The notes beneath the pieces are model-generated. The model was given only the letters and a program-made list of their open reading frames with translations, was not told the DNA's origin and made no database searches. A stretch of DNA of 52,519 nt, from assembly GCF_005889745.1 (NCBI RefSeq), contig NZ_VCKZ01000010.1:1-52519 (forward strand). Direction: 5' to 3'. Position 1 is the stretch's first letter. Each line of letters opens with the position of its first letter. The position numbers were made by a program, and so were the translations under genes. Shown one piece after another: positions 30,881 through 38,822 of the stretch. Source of the stretch: Actinomadura geliboluensis (GTDB lineage Bacteria > Actinomycetota > Actinomycetes > Streptosporangiales > Streptosporangiaceae).

Positions 30881-32914
30881 GTGTCAAGGGTTCCGGACCT
30901 CGCGAAGCGGCTTCTGCTGGGCCGCGCGCTGAGCAGTTCCCAGCAGCACGAGCAGCTGCTGAAGAAGCGGATCGCGCTGCCGGTCTTCGCCAGCGACGCG
31001 CTGTCCTCGGTGGCCTACGCCCCGCAGGAGATCCTGCTCGCGCTCGGCGCGGGCGGCCTCGTGATGTACCACTACACCCCCTGGGTGGCCGCGGCCGTGG
31101 TGGTGATCCTGCTGACCGTGGTCGCGTCCTACCGGCAGAACGTCCGGGCCTACCAGAGCGGCGGCGGCGACTTCGAGGTCGCCACCACCAACCTCGGCGA
31201 CAACTGGGGCGTCCTCGTCGCCAGCGCGCTGCTCGTCGACTACACCCTCACCGTCGCGGTGTCGGTCTCGTCCGGCGTGGAGAACCTCGGCGCGCTGCTG
31301 ACGTTCATGCAGCCGCACGAGGTCGCCGTGGCGATAGGCATCGTCGTCCTGCTCACCATCGGCAACCTGCGCGGCATCAAGGAGGCCGGGGTCGCGTTCG
31401 CGATCCCCACCTACCTGTTCATGTTCGCGGTGTTCAGCATGCTGGCGTGGGGCCTGATCCGGCTGGTCGCGGGCGCCGAGCTGCAGGCGGAGACCGCGCA
31501 CCTGGAGGTCCGCGGCGACGAGACCGACATCGCCGGGTTCGCGCTGGTCTTCCTGCTGCTGCGGGCGTTCTCGTCCGGCTGCGCCGCGCTGACCGGGGTC
31601 GAGGCGATCAGCAACGGGGTCCCGGCGTTCCGCAAGCCCAAGGGCGAGAACGCCGCCCGCACGCTGCTCGCGCTCGGGCTCGTCGCGATGACGATGTTCG
31701 GCGGGGTGGTGGCGTTCGCGTTCATCACCGACGTCCGGTTCACCGACTTCGGCCAGGACAGCGTGCTCGTCAACCCGGCCACCGGGCAGGTGATCGAGCA
31801 CGCCGACCCGGTGATCGCGCAGGTCGCGCACACCGTGTTCAGCAACTTCACCCCCGGCTTCGCGCTCGTCACCGCGATGACCGCGCTGATCCTGTTCCTC
31901 GCCGCCAACACCGCGTTCAACGGCTTCCCGGTGCTCGCCTCGGTGCTCGCCCAGAACCGCTACCTGCCGCGCCAGCTGCACACCCGCGGCGACCGGCTCG
32001 CCTACAGCAACGGCATCATCATCCTCGCCACCATGGCGGGGCTGCTGATCTACGCCTACGACGCGTCCGTCAGCCGGCTGATCCCGCTCTACACCGTCGG
32101 CGTCTTCGTGTCGTTCACCGTCAGCCAGGTCGGCATGGTGCGGCACTGGAACCGGCTGCTCGCCGCCGAGCAGGACCCCGCGCAGCGCCGCCGGATGAAG
32201 ACCTCCCGCGGCATCAACGCGTTCGGCGCCACCCTCACCGGCATCGTCCTCGTCGTCGTGCTGATCACCAAGTTCGCGCTCGGCGCCTACATCGTGTGCA
32301 TCGCGATGCCGGTGCTGTTCCTGCTGATGAAGGCGATCCGGCGGCACTACGACCGCGTCGCCGAGGAGCTGGTGCCCTCCGGCGAGGACGTCGCGCTGCC
32401 CGCCCGCAACCACGGCATCGTGCTCGTCTCGAAGATCCACAAGCCGACGCTGCGGGCGCTGGCCTACGCCCGCGCCACCCGCCCGTCCACGCTGGAGGCG
32501 GTGACCGTCGCGGTGGACGCCGAGGAGTCCCGGCGGCTCCAGGAGGAGTGGGACGCCCTCGACATCCCCGTCCCGCTGAAGATCCTCGACTCGCCGTACC
32601 GGGAGATCACCCGGCCCGTCCTCGCCTACGTCAAGAGCGTCCGCCGGCGCAGCCCCCGCGACGTCGTGACCGTGTTCATCCCCGAGTACGTCGTCGGCCA
32701 CTGGTGGGAGCAGCTGCTGCACAACCAGAGCGCGCTGCGGCTGAAGGGGCGGCTGCTGTTCCAGCCGGGCGTCATGGTGACCAGCGTCGCGTGGCAGCTG
32801 CAGTCCTCGGACCGGCTGAAGGGGCGGGTCGAGCCGCCCGGGCCGGGGTCGTCCCGGCGTCCGCCGCGGACCGGGACGCGCCCCGGTGCCGGTAGTGTTT
32901 CGGATCGTGACTGA
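30881..32914 (+). CDS. APC-family permease, KimA-like potassium importer
   Basis: A 677-residue amino-acid/polyamine-organocation permease. It resembles B. subtilis KimA (YdaO), a high-affinity K+/H+ symporter, along its length: LPVFASDALSSVAYAPQEILL, FSSGCAALTGVEAISNGVPAF, SNGIIILATMAGLL, LIPLYTVGVFVSFTVSQVGM, and the cytoplasmic C-terminal domain ending in HWWEQLLHNQSALRLKGRLLF. About 12 membrane helices span residues 30-475, followed by a soluble domain that in KimA relatives responds to c-di-AMP. The last 40 residues are Pro/Arg-rich and overlap the next gene start by 8 nt. Divergent placement from two trkA genes supports a potassium role. Start GTG 30881. Confidence 0.83.
   Translation: MSRVPDLAKRLLLGRALSSSQQHEQLLKKRIALPVFASDALSSVAYAPQEILLALGAGGLVMYHYTPWVAAAVVVILLTVVASYRQNVRAYQSGGGDFEVATTNLGDNWGVLVASALLVDYTLTVAVSVSSGVENLGALLTFMQPHEVAVAIGIVVLLTIGNLRGIKEAGVAFAIPTYLFMFAVFSMLAWGLIRLVAGAELQAETAHLEVRGDETDIAGFALVFLLLRAFSSGCAALTGVEAISNGVPAFRKPKGENAARTLLALGLVAMTMFGGVVAFAFITDVRFTDFGQDSVLVNPATGQVIEHADPVIAQVAHTVFSNFTPGFALVTAMTALILFLAANTAFNGFPVLASVLAQNRYLPRQLHTRGDRLAYSNGIIILATMAGLLIYAYDASVSRLIPLYTVGVFVSFTVSQVGMVRHWNRLLAAEQDPAQRRRMKTSRGINAFGATLTGIVLVVVLITKFALGAYIVCIAMPVLFLLMKAIRRHYDRVAEELVPSGEDVALPARNHGIVLVSKIHKPTLRALAYARATRPSTLEAVTVAVDAEESRRLQEEWDALDIPVPLKILDSPYREITRPVLAYVKSVRRRSPRDVVTVFIPEYVVGHWWEQLLHNQSALRLKGRLLFQPGVMVTSVAWQLQSSDRLKGRVEPPGPGSSRRPPRTGTRPGAGSVSDRD
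32893..32898 (+). promoter_or_regulatory. TAGTGT -10 box before the RNA methyltransferase
   Basis: TAGTGT ends 8 nt before GTG 32907 and lies inside the end of the upstream coding region. It may give an extra leaderless transcript independent of the permease gene. Confidence 0.45.
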
Positions 32915-34244
32915 ACTCGAACCCGACGTCCTCGAACTGGAGGTCGGCAACGTCGCCAACGGCGGATTCTGCGTCGCCCGGCACGAGGGCCGGGTGGTCT
33001 TCGTCCGGCACGCCCTGCCCGGCGAACGGGTGCGGGCCCGCGTCACCGACCGGACCAAGAACTTCCTGCGCGCCGACGCCGTGGAGATCATCGAGGCGTC
33101 CCCGGACCGCGTCCAGCCGCCCTGCCCGTTCGCCGGGCCGGGCCGCTGCGGCGGCTGCGACTGGCAGCACGCCTCCCTGCCCGCCCAGCGCGCGCTCAAG
33201 GCGGCCGTGGTGGAGGAGCAGCTCCAGCGCCTCGCCGGCATCACCCGCACGGTGACGGTCGAGGAGGTCCCCTACCCGGTCGACGCCGAGGTCGCGCCGC
33301 CGCCCGGGCTGGGCTGGCGCACCCGCGTGCAGTTCGCCGTCGCGTCCGGCACCGTCGGGCTGCGCCGGCACCGCTCCCACGACATCGAGCCGATCGACGA
33401 GTGCCTGATCGCCCACCCGGGCGTCGAGCTGATGGGCATCGAGCGCAAGCGCTGGCCCGGCGCGTCCGGCGTCGAGGGCATCGTCTCCGCCACCACCGGC
33501 GACCGCCTGGTCGTGCTGCGCGGCCGCGACCGCCGCAAGATCAAGGTGCCGCGGCTGGACGTGCCGGTCCGCCTCGTGCGCGGCAAGCCGGAGCCGGGCG
33601 GCACCCTGCCGTACGTCCGCGAGGAGGTCTCCGGGCGGCTGTTCCAGGTGAGCGGCAGCGGCTTCTGGCAGGTCCACCCGGGCGCGGCGCAGCTGCTCGC
33701 CGACGCCGTGCTGGACGCCCTCGAACCGAAGCCCGGCGACATCGCCCTCGACCTGTACTGCGGCGTCGGCCTGTTCGCCGGCGTCCTCGCCGACCGGATC
33801 GGCCCGGACGGCCTCGTCGTCGGCGTCGAGTCCGACGGGCAGGCCGTCCGCGACGCCCGCTTCAACCTGCGCGACCTGCCGAACGTGTCGATCGAGCGCG
33901 GTCCCGTCGAGGAGGTCGTCGCCGACCTGGAGTTCGGCCGCGCCTCCAGCCATTCCCGCACGCAGAACAAGCGCGGCGGCGGCCACCACCGGGGCGAGCG
34001 CGTCCGGCGCGCCGACGTGGTCGTCCTCGACCCGCCGCGCACCGGCGCGGGCCGCGAGGTCGTCGAGCACATCACCCGGCTGGCCGGCCGCAAGATCGCC
34101 TACGTGTCCTGCGATCCGGCGACGCTGGCCCGCGACCTCGCCTACTTCAGCGAGCGCGGCTGGACCCTGGAGGGCCTGCGCGCCTTCGACGCCTTCCCGA
34201 TGACCCAGCATGTGGAGTGTTTGGCGACGCTGGTGCGGGGCTGA
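32907..34244 (+). CDS. TRAM-domain class I RNA (uracil-C5) methyltransferase, RlmD/TrmA type
   Basis: A 445-residue SAM-dependent methyltransferase that should methylate C5 of uridine in rRNA or tRNA. An N-terminal TRAM domain (LELEVGNVANGGFCVARHEG, about residues 8-65) precedes an iron-sulfur Cys cluster (CPFAGPGRCGGCDWQH) and the catalytic domain with LYCGVGLFAGVLA (SAM site), DPPRTGAG, and SCDPATLARDL carrying the nucleophilic Cys. A basic insert (FGRASSHSRTQNKRGGGHHRGERVR) before the DPPR motif is unusual. GTG 32907 overlaps the permease tail by 8 nt. Whether the target is 23S rRNA or tRNA cannot be told. Confidence 0.9.
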   Translation: MTELEPDVLELEVGNVANGGFCVARHEGRVVFVRHALPGERVRARVTDRTKNFLRADAVEIIEASPDRVQPPCPFAGPGRCGGCDWQHASLPAQRALKAAVVEEQLQRLAGITRTVTVEEVPYPVDAEVAPPPGLGWRTRVQFAVASGTVGLRRHRSHDIEPIDECLIAHPGVELMGIERKRWPGASGVEGIVSATTGDRLVVLRGRDRRKIKVPRLDVPVRLVRGKPEPGGTLPYVREEVSGRLFQVSGSGFWQVHPGAAQLLADAVLDALEPKPGDIALDLYCGVGLFAGVLADRIGPDGLVVGVESDGQAVRDARFNLRDLPNVSIERGPVEEVVADLEFGRASSHSRTQNKRGGGHHRGERVRRADVVVLDPPRTGAGREVVEHITRLAGRKIAYVSCDPATLARDLAYFSERGWTLEGLRAFDAFPMTQHVECLATLVRG

Positions 34245-34267
34245 GAAAACCCTTTGCGGCCCCGGCA

Positions 34268-34273
34268 TACGGT
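34268..34273 (+). promoter_or_regulatory. TACGGT -10 box, predicted leaderless start of the Eis-like gene
   Basis: TACGGT ends 6 nt before ATG 34280. No ribosome binding site precedes the start. Confidence 0.55.
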
Positions 34274-34279
34274 AGACCC

Positions 34280-35458
34280 ATGATCGAGATCAGGGACGTG
34301 CCGGAGTTCGACGTCGAGCGCATGGTCGACCTGGCCGGCACGGTCTTCCACGTCAGGACCGACGACCCCGAGCGCGACGCGTGGAAGCCCCGTCGCTCCG
34401 AACGCGTCGGCGCCTACGACGGCGGCGCCCTGGTCGGCCAGCTCGCGACCCTGCCGATGCGGCTGGCCGTGCCGGGCGCGCTCCTCGACTGCTCGGCGGT
34501 CTCCTTCGTCGGGGTGCTGCCGACGCACCGGCGGCAGGGCATCCTCACCTCGCTGATCGACCGGATGCACGCCGACGCGGTCGCCGCCGGCCGCCCGGTC
34601 GCCGCGCTGTGGGCGTCGCAAGGGGCCATCTACGGCCGGTACGGCTTCGGCCTCGCCACCCGCGCGATCGCCCTGGAGATCGACGCCTCCCGGCCCCTCG
34701 CCCTCCGCACCGCCCCGGACGAGCGCCCCCTGCGGCTGGTCGACGTCGCGTCCGCGCCGGAGGTCCTCGACGCGATCCACTGCCGCGGCCTGTCCGCCCG
34801 GCCGGGCGGGCTCGTCCGCGACCCCGAATGGTGGATGCGCGCCATCCTGCGCTCGGAGGACAGCGAGGCGCCCGGTTACACCGCCCCGCGTGTCGTCGCC
34901 CATCCGGCCGGCTACGCCGTCTACCGCGGGCACGGGAACGGGACGATCAGGGTCGTCGACCTCGTGGCCGACACACCGCAGGCCGAGGCCGCGCTGTGGC
35001 GGTACCTGGCGTCGATCGACCTGGCGTCCCGCGTCCACGCGCCGAACCGTCCAGTGGACGACCTGCTCCCGCACATGGCCGCCGACCCCGACCAGGTCTC
35101 CGTGAAGGAGGGGTTCGGCGCGCTGTGGGTGCGCCTGATCGACGTCCCGGGCGCGCTCCGCGCCCGCTCGTGGGCCGCCGAGGACTCCTTCGTCCTGGAG
35201 GTCGAGGACGCCCGCATCCCCGCCAACGCGGGCCGCTGGCGCCTCACCACCGGCGCCGCCCCGGCCTGCGAGCCGGCCGCGGAAGCACCCGACCTGGCCA
35301 TGACCGCCGCCGACCTGGCCTCCGTCTACCTGGGCGGCACCAGCCCGGTCACGCTGGCCAGGGTCGGCGCGATCACCGAGCACACGGAGGGCGCCGCCGC
35401 CCGGCTGGCCGCCGCGCTCGCCGTCCCGCTGGCCCCGTACATCAACGACGAGTTCTGA
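34280..35458 (+). CDS. Eis-like GNAT-family N-acetyltransferase
   Basis: A 392-residue acetyltransferase of the Eis type with two tandem GNAT folds and a C-terminal SCP2-like domain. Acetyl-CoA binding is seen in VSFVGVLPTHRRQGILTSLI (about residues 73-92). The catalytic Tyr segment is IYGRYGFG. The protein ends YINDEF, with the terminal Phe whose carboxylate acts as general base in Eis. Mycobacterial Eis acetylates aminoglycosides and protein lysines, but most actinobacterial relatives have unknown substrates, so resistance should not be assumed. It follows the methyltransferase by 35 nt but has its own -10 box. Confidence 0.88.
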   Translation: MIEIRDVPEFDVERMVDLAGTVFHVRTDDPERDAWKPRRSERVGAYDGGALVGQLATLPMRLAVPGALLDCSAVSFVGVLPTHRRQGILTSLIDRMHADAVAAGRPVAALWASQGAIYGRYGFGLATRAIALEIDASRPLALRTAPDERPLRLVDVASAPEVLDAIHCRGLSARPGGLVRDPEWWMRAILRSEDSEAPGYTAPRVVAHPAGYAVYRGHGNGTIRVVDLVADTPQAEAALWRYLASIDLASRVHAPNRPVDDLLPHMAADPDQVSVKEGFGALWVRLIDVPGALRARSWAAEDSFVLEVEDARIPANAGRWRLTTGAAPACEPAAEAPDLAMTAADLASVYLGGTSPVTLARVGAITEHTEGAAARLAAALAVPLAPYINDEF

Positions 35459-35483
35459 TCCGGGCGGCCGCCGCCGGGCGGGG

Positions 35484-36509
35484 TCACCGCCAGAAGAGGA
35501 CCTTCGCGGTGCCGCTCTGGAGGGTCGCCGGGGCGGCGCCGTGCTGGACGATCTGCACGCGCACCCGGTGCCCCGCGCCGACGACGTCGGCGGAGACGCC
35601 ATAGAGCACGTAGGTCGTGTCGCCCGCGGAGACGAAGTCCTGGACGGGCCCGGCCTCGTACTTGCCCGTGTCCGCTGACTCGACCTCGATGGCGCGGGCC
35701 TGCAGGAGGGTGCCCGCGGGGACGCCCTGCACGGTCGCGGCGACGGACAGGCTGTACCGGGCGGAGCCGTTCAGCAGGTCCGCGCCGCCCTTGTCGGCGT
35801 GCTGGTGCTCGGAGTCGGAGTACTCGTGCGCCCAGGTGACGGTCGTCCACTGGCCGGGCGGGAGCGGCTGGCCCGCCCCGGCGCCCGCGGACACGTAGTC
35901 GGGGACGTCGCCGCCCGAGGGCGCGGCGCCGACGCGCCACTGCCCGTAGTCGCTCTTCACGGCGCGGTCGTAGTCGACGCCGACACCGTTGATCTTGTGG
36001 TCGTTGGAGTACTGCTGGAGCTGCGCGCGGGCGTCCCAGCGGCCGCCGGACCAGGCGTACGTCTGCCAGCCGTAGGTGATCTTCCCCGCGTCGAAGGCGC
36101 GCTTCATCGGGCCGTAGCCGGCGTAGAGGCCGACGCGGTCGCGGCCGATGACGCTCGCGGCGCCGTCCAGGTAGGCGTTGATCTCGTCCTGCTGGGAGGC
36201 GGAGGCGTCCCAGTCGGCGGCGAAGTAGATGGGGCGGCCGTCCGGCATGCCGCAGGCCCTCGCCTGCGCGGCGGCGTCCCTGGCGTCCGCGGCGCCGGCG
36301 GAGCGTCCGTCCAGGGCGCGCTTGGCGCTGGTCTCCCAGACGACCACCAGCCAGATGCCGGCCCCGGACAGGTCGTCGGCCTCGGCGCGGGTGAGGTTCT
36401 TGCCGCTCGTGTCGTGCGACAGGTAGCGGCACGCGAACTTCGCCCCGGCCCGCTTCAGCGCGGCGGTGCCGGGGCGTCCCCACGCGTAGTCGACGCCGAA
36501 GACAGCCAT
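35484..36509 (-). CDS. DUF1906 glycoside-hydrolase-like protein
   Basis: A 341-residue protein. The N-terminal TIM-barrel domain (residues 1-205) is of the DUF1906/Rv2525c type: MAVFGVDYAWGRPG, CRYLSHDTSGKNLTRAEADDL, PIYFAADWDAS, DRVGLYAGYGPM and VDYDRAV, with acidic residues at the strand ends like a muramidase-type glycosidase. The remaining 135 residues are an unrecognised beta-rich domain. No signal peptide is visible, unlike Rv2525c, which is Tat-exported. ATG 36509 has GGAG 5 nt upstream. Likely acts on cell-wall glycans if it reaches the outside. Confidence 0.82.
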   Translation of the reverse strand: MAVFGVDYAWGRPGTAALKRAGAKFACRYLSHDTSGKNLTRAEADDLSGAGIWLVVVWETSAKRALDGRSAGAADARDAAAQARACGMPDGRPIYFAADWDASASQQDEINAYLDGAASVIGRDRVGLYAGYGPMKRAFDAGKITYGWQTYAWSGGRWDARAQLQQYSNDHKINGVGVDYDRAVKSDYGQWRVGAAPSGGDVPDYVSAGAGAGQPLPPGQWTTVTWAHEYSDSEHQHADKGGADLLNGSARYSLSVAATVQGVPAGTLLQARAIEVESADTGKYEAGPVQDFVSAGDTTYVLYGVSADVVGAGHRVRVQIVQHGAAPATLQSGTAKVLFWR

Positions 36510-36742
36510 GTCAACTCCATGGGTCGGGGAGTCGGTCCCGGCCGATTCAACAACGTGCGCGGGAAGATCGCAGCACTTTGGGCAGGTTCGCAGCTCAGCG
36601 GGCATGCGGTGCCGGCCTCGCGGACAGCACCCGCGCACGGCGTGCGGAGACGACACGCCGCCACGGCGCTAGGCGGCCGGTGCGCGGCTCGCTAGAACGG
36701 GACGTGTCCGCAACGAATCCGCAGGCCACGGGGGGTCTCAAC

Positions 36743-37777
36743 ATGGTCTGGACACTGAAGGGGCGAGGGCTGGCGCTGCTGGCCGCCGCGCCGTTGCTGG
36801 CGGCGGTGCCGGTGGTGGCGCACGCCGACGGGCCCGGCCCGAACGGGCACAAGGGGGACAAGGGGAGCGCCTCCAAACCGGCTCCCAAGCACAAGCACAA
36901 GACTCCCAAGCACGGAGCTCCCGAGCACAAGGCTCCCAAGCACAAGGCTCCGAAGCACAAGGACAAGGCTCCCAAGCACGAGCACAAGGCCCCTAAGCAC
37001 AAGCACAAGGCTGCCAAGCCCAAGGCGCATGCCTCGGTGAAGAAGCCCCAGGCGCACGGGGTGGCGCTTCGCATGAAGAGCCCGCAGCAGTCCGTCGTGC
37101 CGGGACGCACCTACACGTGGACGTTCACGGTGGCCGCCAGGGGCAAGGGCGAGCAGGAGAAGGCGGCGTTCAAGACGACACTGCCGAGGTCGCTGGAGTA
37201 CGTGTCCGGGGAGAAGCACTGCAAGGCCGCAGGGCAGAAGGTCTTCTGCCGTCTCGGCACCTTGAAGAAGGAGGAGAAGGCCACCGGCGCGATCCGGGCG
37301 AAGGTCACCGGGCGCGCGAAGCCGGGGGAGACGATCAGGCCGCGCGGGACGGCGGTGTGGGGCCGCGACCGCGTCACCCACCGCTTCCCGGCCGTCCGCG
37401 TCGCGCGGACCGCCGACCTGGCGCTGGCGCAGAAGGCTCCGGCGACGGCCCGGGCGGGCGCGGAGATCCCGTACACGCTGCGGATCCGCAACCTCGGCCC
37501 GGCCGCGGCCGACAGCGTGACGCTGGAGTCGCGGGGCCCGATCAAGCTGGTGGACCGCGACACCGCCTGCGTCCCGCGCGGCGCGTCCTACCTGTGCGCG
37601 GTCGGCGGGCTCCAGGCCGGCGAGGCGCGGACGCTGCGCTTCACCGCGGTGCCGCGCGGGAACGTGCGGGCGGGGACGGTGCTGACGGCGTCCTGGCGGG
37701 CGAGTTCGCCGGTCCCCGACACCGACCGGGCGAACAACGCCGCCGTCGTCCGGACGAAGATCACCAAGTCGCGCTGA
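36743..37777 (+). CDS. Secreted protein with Lys/His/Pro repeat tract and DUF11/CARDB-like domains
   Basis: A 344-residue protein. The Sec signal peptide MVWTLKGRGLALLAAAPLLAAVPVVAHA is followed by a repeat tract (about residues 48-100) built of APKHK-like units with many Lys and His. The tract leads to two Ig-like beta domains of the DUF11/CARDB type (RMKSPQQSVVPGRTYTWTFTVAARG; ADLALAQKAPATARAGAEIPYTLRIRNLGPAAADSVTL). Two Cys pairs lie in the domains (KHCKAAGQKVFCRL; TACVPRGASYLC). No LPXTG or membrane anchor is present, so it is probably secreted and may stick to anionic wall polymers through its cationic tract. ATG 36743 has GGGGGT upstream and starts the signal directly. Confidence 0.75.
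   Translation: MVWTLKGRGLALLAAAPLLAAVPVVAHADGPGPNGHKGDKGSASKPAPKHKHKTPKHGAPEHKAPKHKAPKHKDKAPKHEHKAPKHKHKAAKPKAHASVKKPQAHGVALRMKSPQQSVVPGRTYTWTFTVAARGKGEQEKAAFKTTLPRSLEYVSGEKHCKAAGQKVFCRLGTLKKEEKATGAIRAKVTGRAKPGETIRPRGTAVWGRDRVTHRFPAVRVARTADLALAQKAPATARAGAEIPYTLRIRNLGPAAADSVTLESRGPIKLVDRDTACVPRGASYLCAVGGLQAGEARTLRFTAVPRGNVRAGTVLTASWRASSPVPDTDRANNAAVVRTKITKSR
36885..37030 (+). repeat. Degenerate tandem repeats encoding (A/T)PKHK units
   Basis: Repeated words such as gctcccaagcacaag recur about ten times with small changes. The tract is A-rich on the coding strand compared with the surroundings because of AAG and CAC codons. It encodes a poly-cationic, His-rich linker. Confidence 0.85.
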
Positions 37778-37837
37778 CGGCCGGCGGCGCGGCACCCGGT
37801 GGCGCGACCAGGGCCGGACGGGTACCAGGATGGAGTC

Positions 37838-38764
37838 ATGCGTCTTCGGATCTTCACTGAGCCCCAGCAGGGGGCGAGCTATGACACGCAGCTGGCGGTC
37901 GCCAAGGCGGCCGAGGACCTCGGCTTCGACGCGTTCTTCCGGTCCGACCACTTCGTCAAGATGGGCGACGTCACCGGCGAGCCGGGCCCGACCGACTCGT
38001 GGGTCACGCTGGGCGCGCTGGCCCGCGAGACGAGCCGGATCCGGCTCGGCACGCTGGTGACGGCGGCGACGTTCCGGTACCCGGGGCCGCTCGCGATCGC
38101 GGTCGCGCAGGTCGACCAGATGAGCGGCGGGCGGGTCGACCTCGGGCTCGGCACGGGCTGGTTCGAGCAGGAGCACACCGCCTACGGCATCCCGTTCCCG
38201 AGCCTGGGGGAGCGGTTCGAGCGGCTGGAGGAGCAGCTCGAGATCCTCGCCGGGCTGTGGGGGACGCCCGCCGGCGAGACGTTCTCGTTCAGCGCGAGCC
38301 ACTACACGCTGACCGATTCGCCGGCGCTGCCGAAGCCGGTGCGGGCGGGCGGCCCGCCGATCATCATCGGCGGGTTCGGGGCGAAGCGGACGCCGCGGCT
38401 CGCGGCCCGCTACGCCGACGAGTACAACGTCCCGTTCCACCAGGTGCGGGACACCGGGGAGGCGTTCGGCCGGGTCCGCGCGGCGTGCGCCGAGGCGGGC
38501 CGGACGAAGCCGATGGTCTACTCCGCCGCGCAGGTCGTCTGCTGCGGCCGGGACGAGGCCGAGGTGAAGCGCCGCGCCGACGCCATCGGGCGGCAGGTGT
38601 CCGAGCTGCGCGACAACGGCCTGGCCGGGACGCCCGGCGAGCTGGTCGACAAGATCGGCCGGTTCGCCGAGCTGGGCGCGGAGCGCCTCTACCTGCAGGT
38701 CCTCGACATGCACGACCTGGACCACCTGGAGCTGCTGGCCGCGGAGGTCATGAGCAAGGTCTGA
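37838..38764 (+). CDS. LLM-class F420-dependent oxidoreductase
   Basis: A 308-residue luciferase-like monooxygenase-fold enzyme expected to use cofactor F420, as is common in actinobacteria. It begins MRLRIFTEPQQGASYDTQLAVAKAAEDLGFDAFFRSDHF. Core motifs are IRLGTLVTAATFRYPGPLA, VDQMSGGRVDLGLGTGWFEQEH and GGPPIIIGGFGAKRTPRLAARYADEYN. The pattern fits the TIGR03560 subgroup, whose substrates are unknown. ATG 37838 has GGAG upstream. A textbook terminator follows and separates it from the convergent efflux gene. Confidence 0.9.
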   Translation: MRLRIFTEPQQGASYDTQLAVAKAAEDLGFDAFFRSDHFVKMGDVTGEPGPTDSWVTLGALARETSRIRLGTLVTAATFRYPGPLAIAVAQVDQMSGGRVDLGLGTGWFEQEHTAYGIPFPSLGERFERLEEQLEILAGLWGTPAGETFSFSASHYTLTDSPALPKPVRAGGPPIIIGGFGAKRTPRLAARYADEYNVPFHQVRDTGEAFGRVRAACAEAGRTKPMVYSAAQVVCCGRDEAEVKRRADAIGRQVSELRDNGLAGTPGELVDKIGRFAELGAERLYLQVLDMHDLDHLELLAAEVMSKV

Positions 38765-38772
38765 CACGCCGG

Positions 38773-38816
38773 AAGGCCCGCGGCGGGGGGACGTCCCCCG
38801 GCCGCGGGCCTTTTCG
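38773..38816. terminator. Hairpin with T-tract between the F420 oxidoreductase and the efflux pump
   Basis: AAGGCCCGCGGC (38773-38784) pairs with 38801-38812, with an inner GGGGG/CCCCC extension and a TTTTCGTT run on the plus strand. It lies between convergent genes. Confidence 0.9.
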
Positions 38817-38822
38817 TTCGCG

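Noticed and set aside
36885..37030. Repeat tract considered as a CRISPR array or variable-number tandem repeat
   Set aside because: The repeats are in frame, have no unique spacers and encode a continuous APKHK peptide after a signal sequence.
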